The notes: a model not told the origin generated them from the sequence alone. Counted from the stretch's first letter, positions 1 through 9,639 are shown. The stretch is 42,559 nucleotides of DNA from Candidatus Poseidoniaceae archaeon (GCA_030750665.1 JASMHR010000005.1:1-42559); one strand, 5' to 3'. Program-made: numbers and translations.

Positions 1-179
1 TAATCTAACTGTATTTTCAATGATTGGCGAAGTTTATTGTATTGTTTCCCAATGATTAGCCATTGCTAAAATAGCCCCGAACATTAGAGACGTAATTGTG
101 CTTAACTAAGCAGATATGAACGGCTCACTGAATGCCCGACTATACGGTGCAGAGTGAACGCAATCTAGGCTCGATAATC

Positions 180-1805
180 TCATTCGATGTGATTCAGGTC
201 CAAGCGTTTGCGCAGACTGTTCCAATCACTGACCACTGCGTTGACATCGATTGAAGCACCTTGCACCGCTTCCATCTCCTCGTTTCGAGAAGCTGGCATT
301 CGAACCAGAACCTCAATGTCATCGCCGATGATGTTTCCAGTCAACGAACGGCCGCTCTTCAGATGTTCAGAAAGACCGATGCCCACTGTTCGTTCGACTC
401 TTTCTACCTCGATGGCGAATGAATAGGAAGCCCCTTCCATCTCGTTGATGATCGCACTTCTTTCACTAGCGAAACGGGCCTCAGACAACTGGACAATCAA
501 GTCGTGCAAAGGAATCGATGCTTCAGCCACTTCTTCCACAGGTGCGATTTCCTCGATTGCTTCGGGTTCTGGCTCAGGCTCAGGCACAGGTGCGATTTCC
601 TCGATTGCTTCGGGTTCTGGCTCAGGTTCCGGCACAGGTTCTGGCTCCTGAATCACTTCGGGTTCTGGCTCAGGTTCCGGTTCTGCAGCGATTTCTTCCA
701 CCTTCTCAGCGACCTCTTCTACCTTTGAGGCAGCAGATGATGTGGCAGCCGCAGCGACTCCAACTGCGGCAACTCCAGCAGCGACGCCTGCCGCTGCTCT
801 CGCTTTCTTGGCGTCGACCTTGAGTTTGATGGCATCGATTTTCTGAAACAATTTTGATTGGACCTTCATTCTCACTGGTTCTGGTAGAGCACTCAATTTG
901 CTGTCGAAGGTTTCTGTTGACATCAATTTCAGTTCAGCAGCATCAAAATCACCCGCATGTTGTTCAATCACTTCTTGCAGATTTGCGCCCATCTCATCGG
1001 CCATGCTGTTAATCGTTTCTTCATCGAATTCTTCGATGGCTTCCATCATGCTGGGTGGTGGAGTTGGAAGAGCAGAGCCAACCGCATCTTCATCGAATTC
1101 TTCGATGGCTTCCATCATGCTGGGTGGTGGAGTGGGGAGTTCAGCAGCCCCCTCATTTGATGCCCCAACTGTGAAGTCCACTTCAGCAATTTGTTTTGCT
1201 ATTGCTGGGTCATCAGCATCGTGCAGGCGAATCGACCACTCGCCTTCTCCAGGTGAAGGGAATGATAGCTTACCGCTGGTATGCCCTTGGAGATAGAGGA
1301 AACTGACTGTTTCTTCATCGTTCAAGGCTTCACTTCCACTCTGCATTGGCATCGGTACAATTCCTACCCATGCTTTGTTGGCGACAGGCCACGGGGGTGC
1401 TTTGAAACGTAACGATATCTCTTCATCAACATCCCAATTGGTTTTTTCAATGCTCAAACTGGAATCACCATCAGTCATTGAGACTGGAGTAGACATCGTG
1501 GTTGGAGGAGGTATAGTGGTGCCTAGAGTACCGGGATTGAATATCTGAACATTTCCAGCTGCTTCCTGTGCCTTCGCAGCAGCAGCACTGGCGACACTTG
1601 CTCCAACGACAAAAGCGACGATACTGAAACAACATGCTATAGTACTCATCGTTTCTAGAACGTCATTAGTTCCGCCCGAAACCATTCCCCATATCACGGA
1701 TAAGAAGAATGCAAACCCGCCTATTCCAAACCAGATATTCTTTTTCTTCGGGCCCTGCTGGGGGTCGACAAGTGATCCCAACTGGCTCCCCATCATGTAG
1801 CGCAC
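180..1805 (-). CDS. Membrane protein with N-terminal TM segments, tandem 23-aa repeat and Pro-Glu-rich low-complexity region
   Basis: 541-aa ORF; hydrophobic segments IWFGIGGFAFFLSVIWGMV and ACCFSIVAFVVGASVASAAAA; duplicated LPTPPPSMMEAIEEFDE; (EPEPEP)n stretch. Confidence 0.75.
   Translation of the reverse strand: MRYMMGSQLGSLVDPQQGPKKKNIWFGIGGFAFFLSVIWGMVSGGTNDVLETMSTIACCFSIVAFVVGASVASAAAAKAQEAAGNVQIFNPGTLGTTIPPPTTMSTPVSMTDGDSSLSIEKTNWDVDEEISLRFKAPPWPVANKAWVGIVPMPMQSGSEALNDEETVSFLYLQGHTSGKLSFPSPGEGEWSIRLHDADDPAIAKQIAEVDFTVGASNEGAAELPTPPPSMMEAIEEFDEDAVGSALPTPPPSMMEAIEEFDEETINSMADEMGANLQEVIEQHAGDFDAAELKLMSTETFDSKLSALPEPVRMKVQSKLFQKIDAIKLKVDAKKARAAAGVAAGVAAVGVAAAATSSAASKVEEVAEKVEEIAAEPEPEPEPEVIQEPEPVPEPEPEPEAIEEIAPVPEPEPEPEAIEEIAPVEEVAEASIPLHDLIVQLSEARFASERSAIINEMEGASYSFAIEVERVERTVGIGLSEHLKSGRSLTGNIIGDDIEVLVRMPASRNEEMEAVQGASIDVNAVVSDWNSLRKRLDLNHIE
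1018..1133. repeat. Two 47-bp perfect direct repeats with 69-bp period inside the 541-aa ORF
   Basis: TCTTCATCGAATTCTTCGATGGCTTCCATCATGCTGGGTGGTGGAGT at 1018-1064 and 1087-1133. Confidence 0.9.
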
Positions 1806-1835
1806 AAGATGGCTTGAGACTTGAACACTGTTACA

Positions 1836-3182
1836 TCAAGGCCATGTCATGGATGGCCACTTATTCTCATCTCCATGTTGCCATGGCAATGTACACAGGA
1901 TTTCTTCCACTTCTTCCAAACTGGCCAGATCTCTTTCAATCTGGATTCTGTGCAACCAGTTCTTCAGACGTCCAAGGCGCCTGCCTTGTCCCAGACCTGT
2001 TTGCTGCATTAGCCAATTTCCATCAGCCAAGGGTTCAGTATGCCTGTTTCTTGGAATAGTTCTCAGTTTTGTCCGAAGGTCTTCAAATGCACCTTCTCGA
2101 ATATCTTCCCATTCATTCTGCCAGGCTTCGTCGATAGCGAGGAATTCATTGATGTCTTCGCCAACGGTATTTCTGAACAATCTCATCAATCCCTCATCAG
2201 AATCGATAGGTGCGGTCCCAAGCCAAGAATGGAATTCAACCGCTCGAGCAATGAAGGCATTCGGTGCCTTCAAACGTTTGAGAGTAGCGATCATGCCATC
2301 CTTGTCGCGGTCCTTGAGCAATACCGCGAATCTCATCTCAGCAACGATGGAAACAGAAATACTCCGTAATACGCGAATCCTTCGGTCATCTACAGCAGTA
2401 TTGCCGCCGATAATCAAGTCGAGGACGCCGTCTTTAGCCATTCTTGCAAGTACTCTTCCGGCGTCGGGGGCGGATGAAATTCTGCGGAATTCATGCCAAA
2501 TCCTCTCCATGGCTACGTTCTGTAGCATATCCTGCCGTTCCATCATCGCTAATTCCAATTCCAGGTCTGTTCTCCATTCAGCACCATCCCCCTGATCGAG
2601 GAATCGATATGCTCGCATGACTCTGAGTCCATCCTCAGACAGTCTGAGACTTGCTGAACCCACTGCCCTCAATCTATGGGCTGCAAGGTCACTGAGGCCA
2701 GAATGGGGGTCGTAGAGTTCTTTTCTTCCAATATCAACCGCCATCGCGTTGATGGTGAAATCCCTCCTTTCAAGGTCGAGTGAAAGTGAATCCGTCAAAT
2801 CGACCGAGTCAGGATGACGCCCATCTTGGTATCCACTTTCACAACGCAGAGTGGTAACTTCGTGATTGATGCCATCCACTACGACGGTCATCGTTCCAAA
2901 CTGCTTACCAGTGGGGATGGTGTGTTCAAAGAGTTCTTCGATTTCATCAGGTTGTAAGGTGGTCGCGATATCATGGTCTTTTGGTACCCTTCCTCGCATG
3001 GCCTCTCGAACCGCTCCACCTACCAACCAGATTCCGCCGCCTACTGCGGCGATGGTTGAATGGATATTGAGCACAGAAGGGGGTAAATCCTCAACCCAGG
3101 ACAAGCGTTCGGCAGGTATTGGAGCGGGTGCAACATCGGCCGCTAATCCTCTTGGAAGGTCCGACATCGGGCTGTCCTGCAA
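1836..3182 (-). CDS. cca: tRNA nucleotidyltransferase / poly(A) polymerase family protein (class II, bacterial-type CCA-adding enzyme)
   Basis: Motifs LVGGAVREAMRG, DHDIATT, RRDFTINAMAVD, EDGLRVMRAYRF, typical of class II nucleotidyltransferases. Confidence 0.9.
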   Translation of the reverse strand: MQDSPMSDLPRGLAADVAPAPIPAERLSWVEDLPPSVLNIHSTIAAVGGGIWLVGGAVREAMRGRVPKDHDIATTLQPDEIEELFEHTIPTGKQFGTMTVVVDGINHEVTTLRCESGYQDGRHPDSVDLTDSLSLDLERRDFTINAMAVDIGRKELYDPHSGLSDLAAHRLRAVGSASLRLSEDGLRVMRAYRFLDQGDGAEWRTDLELELAMMERQDMLQNVAMERIWHEFRRISSAPDAGRVLARMAKDGVLDLIIGGNTAVDDRRIRVLRSISVSIVAEMRFAVLLKDRDKDGMIATLKRLKAPNAFIARAVEFHSWLGTAPIDSDEGLMRLFRNTVGEDINEFLAIDEAWQNEWEDIREGAFEDLRTKLRTIPRNRHTEPLADGNWLMQQTGLGQGRRLGRLKNWLHRIQIERDLASLEEVEEILCTLPWQHGDENKWPSMTWP

Positions 3183-3254
3183 TGATGTGATGATGATGAT
3201 TTTCCTTCAGGGACGAGCGAAAGGATGTTACTTGAATGCTTACACGTCGACGGT

Positions 3255-3704
3255 ATGTCCGAGCGCGATGTCGAGTTCAGCAGATGGGATTCCACTGAGC
3301 CTGCAGTACATCTAGTGCCACTTGATTGGCTCAAGCCACATGAGGAGATACTTGACAAGAATGTTCGACAACTGGAGAAGATGACACTCCGATGGAAGGG
3401 CTACACCAAGCCATTACTTGTCGATAGCAAGACCGGTTCAATCCTCGATGGGCATCACCGATACAGTGTCGGTAAGAATCTAGGTCTTCGCAGATTGCCA
3501 GCCATGTTGTTTGATTATTTGGATGACGATTCCATCAAAGTCGAGGTCTGGCCTGCTTCAGGACTTGACTCTCTTACGAAACAGGACATCATCGATATGT
3601 GCATGTCAAGTGAATTGTTCTCACCCAAGACCAGTCGTCATATCGTTGAAGCAGAGGTACCTCCGATTCACGTTCCTTTGGATGTATTGAATCAAGAGGA
3701 CTGA
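3255..3704 (+). CDS. ParB/Srx-fold protein resembling the free L-serine kinase SerK
   Basis: WLKPHEEILDKNVRQLEKM...KPLLVDSKTGSILDGHHRYSVGKNLG and C-terminal SPKTSRH; ParB-like N-domain with the PHEE and DGHHR motifs of SerK/SbnI-type kinases. ORF track start 3225; ATG at 3255 preferred. Confidence 0.72.
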   Translation: MSERDVEFSRWDSTEPAVHLVPLDWLKPHEEILDKNVRQLEKMTLRWKGYTKPLLVDSKTGSILDGHHRYSVGKNLGLRRLPAMLFDYLDDDSIKVEVWPASGLDSLTKQDIIDMCMSSELFSPKTSRHIVEAEVPPIHVPLDVLNQED

Positions 3705-5497
3705 TTACTCTGTAGCATGCTTTGCCACAAGCGATTTCCCTTCCCTTCCAACTTGTTTGCAAGTTCAGGTTCACAGGCTATCTTGAATGAGGTCTCCATC
3801 ATGACCCCTTGTCTGTTGATGGTCAGACTTGCATCTGTATCCTGTCTTCCGAGAAGAACAGAATTGAGTTCGGATTTATTCCTGACTCTGAGCCCATCAA
3901 GGGAAATCAACTCATCATCGGGCAGAAGCGAATCTCGCAAGGGGGAATCAGGGAGGAATCCTTGTACGTAAAGCCCACCTTTCTTTGTTGACAGATTCAT
4001 CCCCAACCATCCTTGGGGCTTCTTGTCATCATCTTCAGGAGAGATGAATTCAAGGCCCAGCGAACTCATTGCTTTGTTTAGATCAGGTCGAACATTCTCC
4101 TTGGTCAACCTATCGAGCATCGTTCCCATTCTTGCACCTCCATGCAACGAAGTCAAACCCTTTCTGATATCCGAGTGTCTGACCCCCAACGTCTCGAGTT
4201 CAGGTGAATCGAGTCCATGTCGTTTCCACAATAGTGCGAACAGATTCTCAAGTCCAGTCTGGCCTTTGCTGCGACGCCTCAGTTCGGCGTCTAGGCACAT
4301 CATCACCATCTCTCCTTCAAGATAGTATGAGATGGTGCTCTCACGAGAATATGTATGTGGACGGTAGAGATGTATCCATGCCTCATGGCTGGATGTCGCC
4401 AGTGATTGATGTTCATTCCCTCTGCCATTGTTGAATCGCTTCATCTTGCGTTCGAGGTCTTTGCGCCAATCTTTCTCGCTCCAGACTCCACTCTTCACAC
4501 AGATGATGTCTCCTAGCCAGGAAGTACCACCTTCAAACCACCATAGGAGTTCGCTGTGGACTTCTTTAGAGAGGTCATAATCGATGAATTCTCGCGGTCG
4601 TAATCGTTTGACATTCCATAGATGAAGATACTCGTGCGAGAGCAGGCTCACCAAATCTCTCCATGCATCATCCTGACCACTTTGGATAGCGATTCGTGGT
4701 ACCATGCTTGTTTGTGAGCGAAGATGTTCAAGGCCGCCTCTTGGACCCCCAGTCAGGTGGAGGATGGTCCAATACTCAGTGAATGGTAAAGGCCCGAAAA
4801 GAGCGACGAATTCATTCACCAGAATCTCCATTGCATCTTGAATCCTTTCGATGGCCTGCTCAGGTACTACGTAACCACCAGCATCCCAGACCCTGAGATG
4901 GTGCATCGCTCCAGACATCATTCTACTGTGAGTGGCTTCTGCATTGGCTTCGATGACGCCATCATACAATTCATCCACATCAGGAGGTTGCCAGGTTCGT
5001 TCATTTCCTACTGTCCATACCTTGTGCTTCGGTGGGCTTGCTGGGTGGTCATTGAGTTGACTTGCAGCACTCCAGCCCTCAGGCATCATCAGAGTAACCG
5101 TACAATCATCTCCTCCATCCCAACCTCTTTTTGGCATCATCCAAGTGAAGGTGGGGACCAGATGTAGGTGGCTAGCATCCATATGATTGCTGCGAACGGT
5201 TAGGTCAGGGCAGAGTAATTTGTAGTTGACCAAGATATCTTTCATGCCACCTTTTGGAGGTTTGATTCGATATCCATGAGTCCCGTTCCTGACGATTTTC
5301 GCTCCTCCACTTACAGTGATATCGCGAACATGCCTCAATGGTTCTCTGATGAGATATGAACCAGGGACCCAACGCGGCATCTCGATATCGATCGTGGAGG
5401 AGAAGTTCCCTTGGAGGAGAAGGTGTACATCAAGCAGCCTAGAGGCTGCCTCAAGGCAAGAGGCGCGCTGGTGAATCCTCACTTTGGACATGCTCAA
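3692..5497 (-). CDS. M61 family (glycyl aminopeptidase-like) metallopeptidase with C-terminal PDZ-like region
   Basis: LLSHEYLHLWNVKRLRPREF zinc motif, ELLWWFEGGTSWLGD, PDZ-like GWLGMNLSTKKGGLYVQGFLPDSPLRDSLLPDDELISLDGLRV. Confidence 0.9.
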   Translation of the reverse strand: MSMSKVRIHQRASCLEAASRLLDVHLLLQGNFSSTIDIEMPRWVPGSYLIREPLRHVRDITVSGGAKIVRNGTHGYRIKPPKGGMKDILVNYKLLCPDLTVRSNHMDASHLHLVPTFTWMMPKRGWDGGDDCTVTLMMPEGWSAASQLNDHPASPPKHKVWTVGNERTWQPPDVDELYDGVIEANAEATHSRMMSGAMHHLRVWDAGGYVVPEQAIERIQDAMEILVNEFVALFGPLPFTEYWTILHLTGGPRGGLEHLRSQTSMVPRIAIQSGQDDAWRDLVSLLSHEYLHLWNVKRLRPREFIDYDLSKEVHSELLWWFEGGTSWLGDIICVKSGVWSEKDWRKDLERKMKRFNNGRGNEHQSLATSSHEAWIHLYRPHTYSRESTISYYLEGEMVMMCLDAELRRRSKGQTGLENLFALLWKRHGLDSPELETLGVRHSDIRKGLTSLHGGARMGTMLDRLTKENVRPDLNKAMSSLGLEFISPEDDDKKPQGWLGMNLSTKKGGLYVQGFLPDSPLRDSLLPDDELISLDGLRVRNKSELNSVLLGRQDTDASLTINRQGVMMETSFKIACEPELANKLEGKGNRLWQSMLQSNQSS

Positions 5498-5536
5498 CGT
5501 AACCTCTGAGTTTGAGGCAGACGATAGAACATCCCA

Positions 5537-6613
5537 TCATGGAATCAAGTCTTCATGTCCAGATGAGAACCCAGTCGCACCTGAATCATCATCGGGTGCT
5601 CCGGGTTGTTGCAAGCGTATGTTGAACAACTGCGACAACAGTGGCCACAGCCCCATCAGCCAATCTTTTGCCTCATCCAGCATGACTAGGAGTGGATGTT
5701 CCTCAGGTTCTTCTCCTTCATCATCAAGATGTTCTTTCGTATCATCAAAAAACATCAATTCTGGAGGCGGCAGGTCGGGTGGCAAGGTTCTGAGGTCAGC
5801 GACCAGATTCTCAATATTCAGAATCAGTTCCTCTTCAATGATGTCATAGAGTCTGACAAAGGAAGCGGCTTCTTCCAACATGTCTGCCAAGGTGTCAGGA
5901 CTTGGGATTCCGGGTTCACTGTCTTTGATGTCGACAGGGCCAAAAACAACACTCCCCAATTCTGTATCAAACAATTCAAGACCTTGTTTCTCTCGTTTCA
6001 CCAATCGTTGATTTACTTCTCCACCGAGTGGAGCAACGATGAATCCACCTTCTGACAGAGATTCTTCCAACCATACAGGGATTCGCTTCAGTGAACCACT
6101 GATCAGAACACGATTCAGTTCTGTGGGCAGGTCTTCAGGTGCTTCAGCAAGAGTGGTTATCAATCTGATATTGCAGTTCTTGAGACTGTGAAGACGTTCC
6201 TCAACGTGTTCCAATACTGCTTCTGAAGGGTCGAAAACAGTCACAGTTCCTTCATCTCCAACAACTGCAGAGATAAGCGCCGTGAAATATCCACCTTTTG
6301 CTCCTATGATGACCACATCTTGGCCTTCTGAAAGTTCGAGATGAGACAGCAATGTAGCGACCATGTGTGGTGCCGATATGGTCTTGACACCTCCAGAAGG
6401 GGTTTCGAGGAAAACCAGTGGGCGGTCGTGAAAGAATGGAGTGGGGTCGAAATCGCTGTAGGACCTGACATCGACCTGCATCATCGCTTCTTCGATGATG
6501 CCGTTCATTGGAATCCCGGCATTCTGCAATCTTTCCAGCAGAGACTGCATCGGGTCCATGAGCACTGCAAGAGGATGGTCCCCTTTCAACACTGTCATCT
6601 TTGGAAGTCTCAT
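5537..6613 (-). CDS. Protein-L-isoaspartate O-methyltransferase-like (PCMT family) with ~150-aa C-terminal extension
   Basis: TISAPHMVATLLSHLELSEGQDVVIIGAKGGYFTALISAVVGDEGTVTVFDPS; SAM-binding fold pattern. Confidence 0.72.
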   Translation of the reverse strand: MRLPKMTVLKGDHPLAVLMDPMQSLLERLQNAGIPMNGIIEEAMMQVDVRSYSDFDPTPFFHDRPLVFLETPSGGVKTISAPHMVATLLSHLELSEGQDVVIIGAKGGYFTALISAVVGDEGTVTVFDPSEAVLEHVEERLHSLKNCNIRLITTLAEAPEDLPTELNRVLISGSLKRIPVWLEESLSEGGFIVAPLGGEVNQRLVKREKQGLELFDTELGSVVFGPVDIKDSEPGIPSPDTLADMLEEAASFVRLYDIIEEELILNIENLVADLRTLPPDLPPPELMFFDDTKEHLDDEGEEPEEHPLLVMLDEAKDWLMGLWPLLSQLFNIRLQQPGAPDDDSGATGFSSGHEDLIP

Positions 6614-7404
6614 CTGCTATGGGTAATCAATAACCAAGTTAGAAATAATCCGGCAGCAGCTCCAACGGTACCGCTGAGTGTATTTGCTTGAGCCACATCC
6701 ATGAAGCCTATCGCTCCCATCCCTCCCAAAGGCACTCCAAGTGCGGTCATCTTGAGTATCATTTCTCTTTTTGGCAGGGGAGGTTTTCTCGGTCTCAAAG
6801 TGATTGTACTGCGCTTCTTCCAAATATGGAAATCAGCAAGTATCTCAGGTGTGGAGAGCATAGTCAGGACCGTGGTTCTGAGCCTTGGGATTCTGCTGTT
6901 TGAATCACCACGGCCGCTGATGAAAGTCATTCTTCCAACCTTGTGTCTAACGCTGATACATATCTGCAGTGCAGCCGCTGCACTATCCAACTCCATATCG
7001 TGCAGATCCACGCCTACTCCCAGACCGCGGTCACTCAGGTGAGTCATCACATTCCATTGCCGCGCCCCAGTCGTGATGTCGTCACTGGCCTTTGCTTGAA
7101 TGGGCCCGAGGGTTCGACGAAGAAAGGACAGGCCTTGTTCGACAGGAATCTCAACTCTTATTCTTCGTCCAAGGAAGTTGTAAGAGAGGAAACTGCTCAG
7201 GAAAATCAATCCCCATGCTGCTCCAGCAATCTTGAATCCAAGAATGAAACCCCCTGTGAATGCATGTGCATATATTACTACGATATATGTTAGAACACCG
7301 GTATATGTTGCAAGGATCAGAGCTGTTGCAAAGGCCTGTCCAAAAGTCAGTTGACGCCGTTCCCAGGTTGGTCCCACAACCGACTGATTGGAGGTTTGAC
7401 TCAT
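6610..7404 (-). CDS. Membrane protein of unknown function
   Basis: 264-aa ORF with several hydrophobic segments near the N- and C-termini; 4-nt overlap with the downstream PCMT-like gene suggests coupling. Confidence 0.7.
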   Translation of the reverse strand: MSQTSNQSVVGPTWERRQLTFGQAFATALILATYTGVLTYIVVIYAHAFTGGFILGFKIAGAAWGLIFLSSFLSYNFLGRRIRVEIPVEQGLSFLRRTLGPIQAKASDDITTGARQWNVMTHLSDRGLGVGVDLHDMELDSAAAALQICISVRHKVGRMTFISGRGDSNSRIPRLRTTVLTMLSTPEILADFHIWKKRSTITLRPRKPPLPKREMILKMTALGVPLGGMGAIGFMDVAQANTLSGTVGAAAGLFLTWLLITHSR

Positions 7405-7504
7405 CTTCCTTCAATGAACCCGAGGTGGTTCGATGTATGATACCATTCATTGACAATCAGGGTAAATGCAGAAAAATGATTGTTTGAACCGAGTAGGGGC
7501 TACT

Positions 7505-8254
7505 ATGGTTGAGGACCCTGAACGCGAGCGCGCAGCAAAGGTTGGCAATTGGGTTTTGGGAGTTTCCCTTTTCTTCTTGATTTCATTCTTTTTCGCCCCG
7601 ATGACCCTCAAAGAAGGAAGTGTTCCAGAACTATCGGGAAGGGCGAATGCTTTCGATTATGCATACCATGAAGGGTGGGGCAGTTGGGGAAATGGAAATC
7701 ACAGTGGTGAAATTGGACACGATCAACCTTCCAAGGGGCTGTTCGCATGGTCAGAAGTCAACTTTTATGCAGGCTTCACTTATGCTTTTGGTGACCTCAA
7801 TTGCCACCAGAAACATGAACGGAGTTGGGAGCTTAATGGCAATCAGCTTCCTGTTTGTGCAAGAGATGTGGGGATATTCCTCGGTTTGGCAATCGGAGGT
7901 TGGATATTCTCTAGGTATGGAAAGAATCGATGGACAGTTACAGATTCTTTTCTATCAGTTTTCGGAGATTCAAGATTGGAACCGATATACTTGCGTGGAT
8001 TACGGAAGAGAGCGGCTTGGAGCATAGCGGCATTGGGCGTCATCCCTATCGGTATCGATGGTTTCACTCAGATGCTTACCTCATATGAATCAACCAATCC
8101 CATTCGTTTGCTGACTGGAGCAGCATTCGGAATCATGTTGGCAATTCTGTTCTCTGCGATGTTGTCCTCGCGTCCCAAGGATTACGAAGGTAGACCAGAA
8201 TTGGTCATTCTTCCCGCAGGTGCTCGTTTAGCCAGGTCTGTAGAGGAAGAATGA
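7505..8254 (+). CDS. DUF2085-like membrane protein
   Basis: CHQKHERSWELNGNQLPVCARDVGIFLGLAIGGW matches the CHQ...CaR(c/d)xGi layout; multiple TM segments; ATG at 7505 preferred over 7466. Confidence 0.72.
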   Translation: MVEDPERERAAKVGNWVLGVSLFFLISFFFAPMTLKEGSVPELSGRANAFDYAYHEGWGSWGNGNHSGEIGHDQPSKGLFAWSEVNFYAGFTYAFGDLNCHQKHERSWELNGNQLPVCARDVGIFLGLAIGGWIFSRYGKNRWTVTDSFLSVFGDSRLEPIYLRGLRKRAAWSIAALGVIPIGIDGFTQMLTSYESTNPIRLLTGAAFGIMLAILFSAMLSSRPKDYEGRPELVILPAGARLARSVEEE

Positions 8255-8289
8255 AGCAACATTTTCAGGCTTTCCCGTATCCATTCAAT

Positions 8290-9639
8290 TCATTTTGGAG
8301 GAGGAGTGCTCCACCATACCAGATATTCTTCAACACTACGAGGAACAGGGCAGCCAGAATATCCAGAAGTGAGCATTTGCAGGCGCGCAGTAGTTTCCTC
8401 AAGGAGCACATTTCTACTCTCTTCATCAAGACGTTCGCTTGAAAGAATCCATTTCATCGCCTCAGAAGTGTCAGAGCGGGGGTTCTTCCGTTTCCATTCG
8501 GCAAGATGTGATTGCATGGGCCAAAGAGCGAGAAAAAGCCTTCCCAGTCCTACCCATTCTGCACCGATCTTGAATGTAGGTGCATCTGAGAAGGGGACAT
8601 GTGCTTGTTGTCGATGTGTCCAGCCAATGGAGTCGAACCATTTGATCAATCGTTGTGAATGTCTTTGAGATACTGCTCTTACCGGACCAAGAGTGCGTCT
8701 CAAGGTCGGTATATCGGTGGTCGACATGAATGAAAGTGTTCCCATCAGTGACCAGACAGAGTGGTGGATGTACGAGCCAGCAACATCAGCGTTTCTTGCC
8801 TTCTTCACAACCCACGCTGCGTCAGCTTTGGACATCCAATCAGCAGGTGGGCAATCACCCAACCAATCTTCAACTAGAGAAGTCGATTCAATTGGCGAAC
8901 CAGGGAGTCTTTGTTGGGCTGCCAATCCCTTTACAAGGCGTCTGAGATGATGCCTATCTACAACTTGTGGGTCTACATTCAATGGTGGCGGCCTACTGTT
9001 GAGGAATCCACGCAATGCATTTGCTAATTCCTTGCGCAACTGAGTTTTGCTCCCTTCATTCAGTATCGGTCCAGCGATGGTGCATTTGTCGAAAGGTGGG
9101 GGGGCTGCTCCTTGTTGAGATAGCAATTCATGGAAGCCAGCCCGTATCTTGCTCTGCAATTCATTTGTCTCGAAGTATTCCTTTTTCTGAGAACTTCCCC
9201 TCAGTGTTCCCCTGTTTATTCTCTTCATCGCTAATTCTGGGTCACAATCGACCCATATCACCAAGTCTGGAACAGCGGCTGCCGAGTTCATTCTTGCGAC
9301 CTTTTCGTATCCCAGTTCACCGACACATCCTTGGTAAATTAGAGAGGAGTGGACGTTTCTGTCGCTGATGATCAATTCTCCACGATTCAAGCGAGGCAGT
9401 ATCCAAGTATGTGTATGGTCCAATCTATCCGCAGCGAACAAGGCCGCTTCTTGCAGCGGGGTCTGTCCACCTTCCTTGACCGCAGTCAATGCCAGACTTC
9501 CAATTGGACTGGAGCGTCGTGGTTCATGGGTCGGTGTCACCGCAGGGAAGGGAAAATCAGATGCGACTTCTTTGAGGATTCTGACCGCTTCACCTTTGCC
9601 AGAGCCATCGCCACCCTCGACGGCTATCAGGTACATCAC
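8290..9639 (-). CDS. tmk: dTMP kinase (thymidylate kinase) with long C-terminal extension
   Basis: MMYLIAVEGGDGSGKGEAVRIL, THEPRRSSPIG, AADRLDHTHTWILPRLNRGELIISDRNVHSSLIYQG, PDLVIWVDCDPELAMKRI; ~240 extra residues after the kinase domain. Confidence 0.82.
   Translation of the reverse strand: MMYLIAVEGGDGSGKGEAVRILKEVASDFPFPAVTPTHEPRRSSPIGSLALTAVKEGGQTPLQEAALFAADRLDHTHTWILPRLNRGELIISDRNVHSSLIYQGCVGELGYEKVARMNSAAAVPDLVIWVDCDPELAMKRINRGTLRGSSQKKEYFETNELQSKIRAGFHELLSQQGAAPPPFDKCTIAGPILNEGSKTQLRKELANALRGFLNSRPPPLNVDPQVVDRHHLRRLVKGLAAQQRLPGSPIESTSLVEDWLGDCPPADWMSKADAAWVVKKARNADVAGSYIHHSVWSLMGTLSFMSTTDIPTLRRTLGPVRAVSQRHSQRLIKWFDSIGWTHRQQAHVPFSDAPTFKIGAEWVGLGRLFLALWPMQSHLAEWKRKNPRSDTSEAMKWILSSERLDEESRNVLLEETTARLQMLTSGYSGCPVPRSVEEYLVWWSTPPPK

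Noticed and set aside
1-179. AT-rich leftmost segment with near-repeat CAATGATTGGC / CAATGATTAGCC; considered as tRNA or CRISPR-like
   Set aside because: Only two short imperfect copies, no cloverleaf or T-loop consensus; likely intergenic promoter region.
518-823. 101-aa plus-strand ORF rich in LRVLAQ repeats
   Set aside because: Antisense translation of the Pro-Glu repeat tract of the 541-aa gene.
1849-2595. 248-aa plus-strand ORF opposite cca
   Set aside because: Antisense to clear class II CCA motifs; Ser/Arg-rich shadow ORF.
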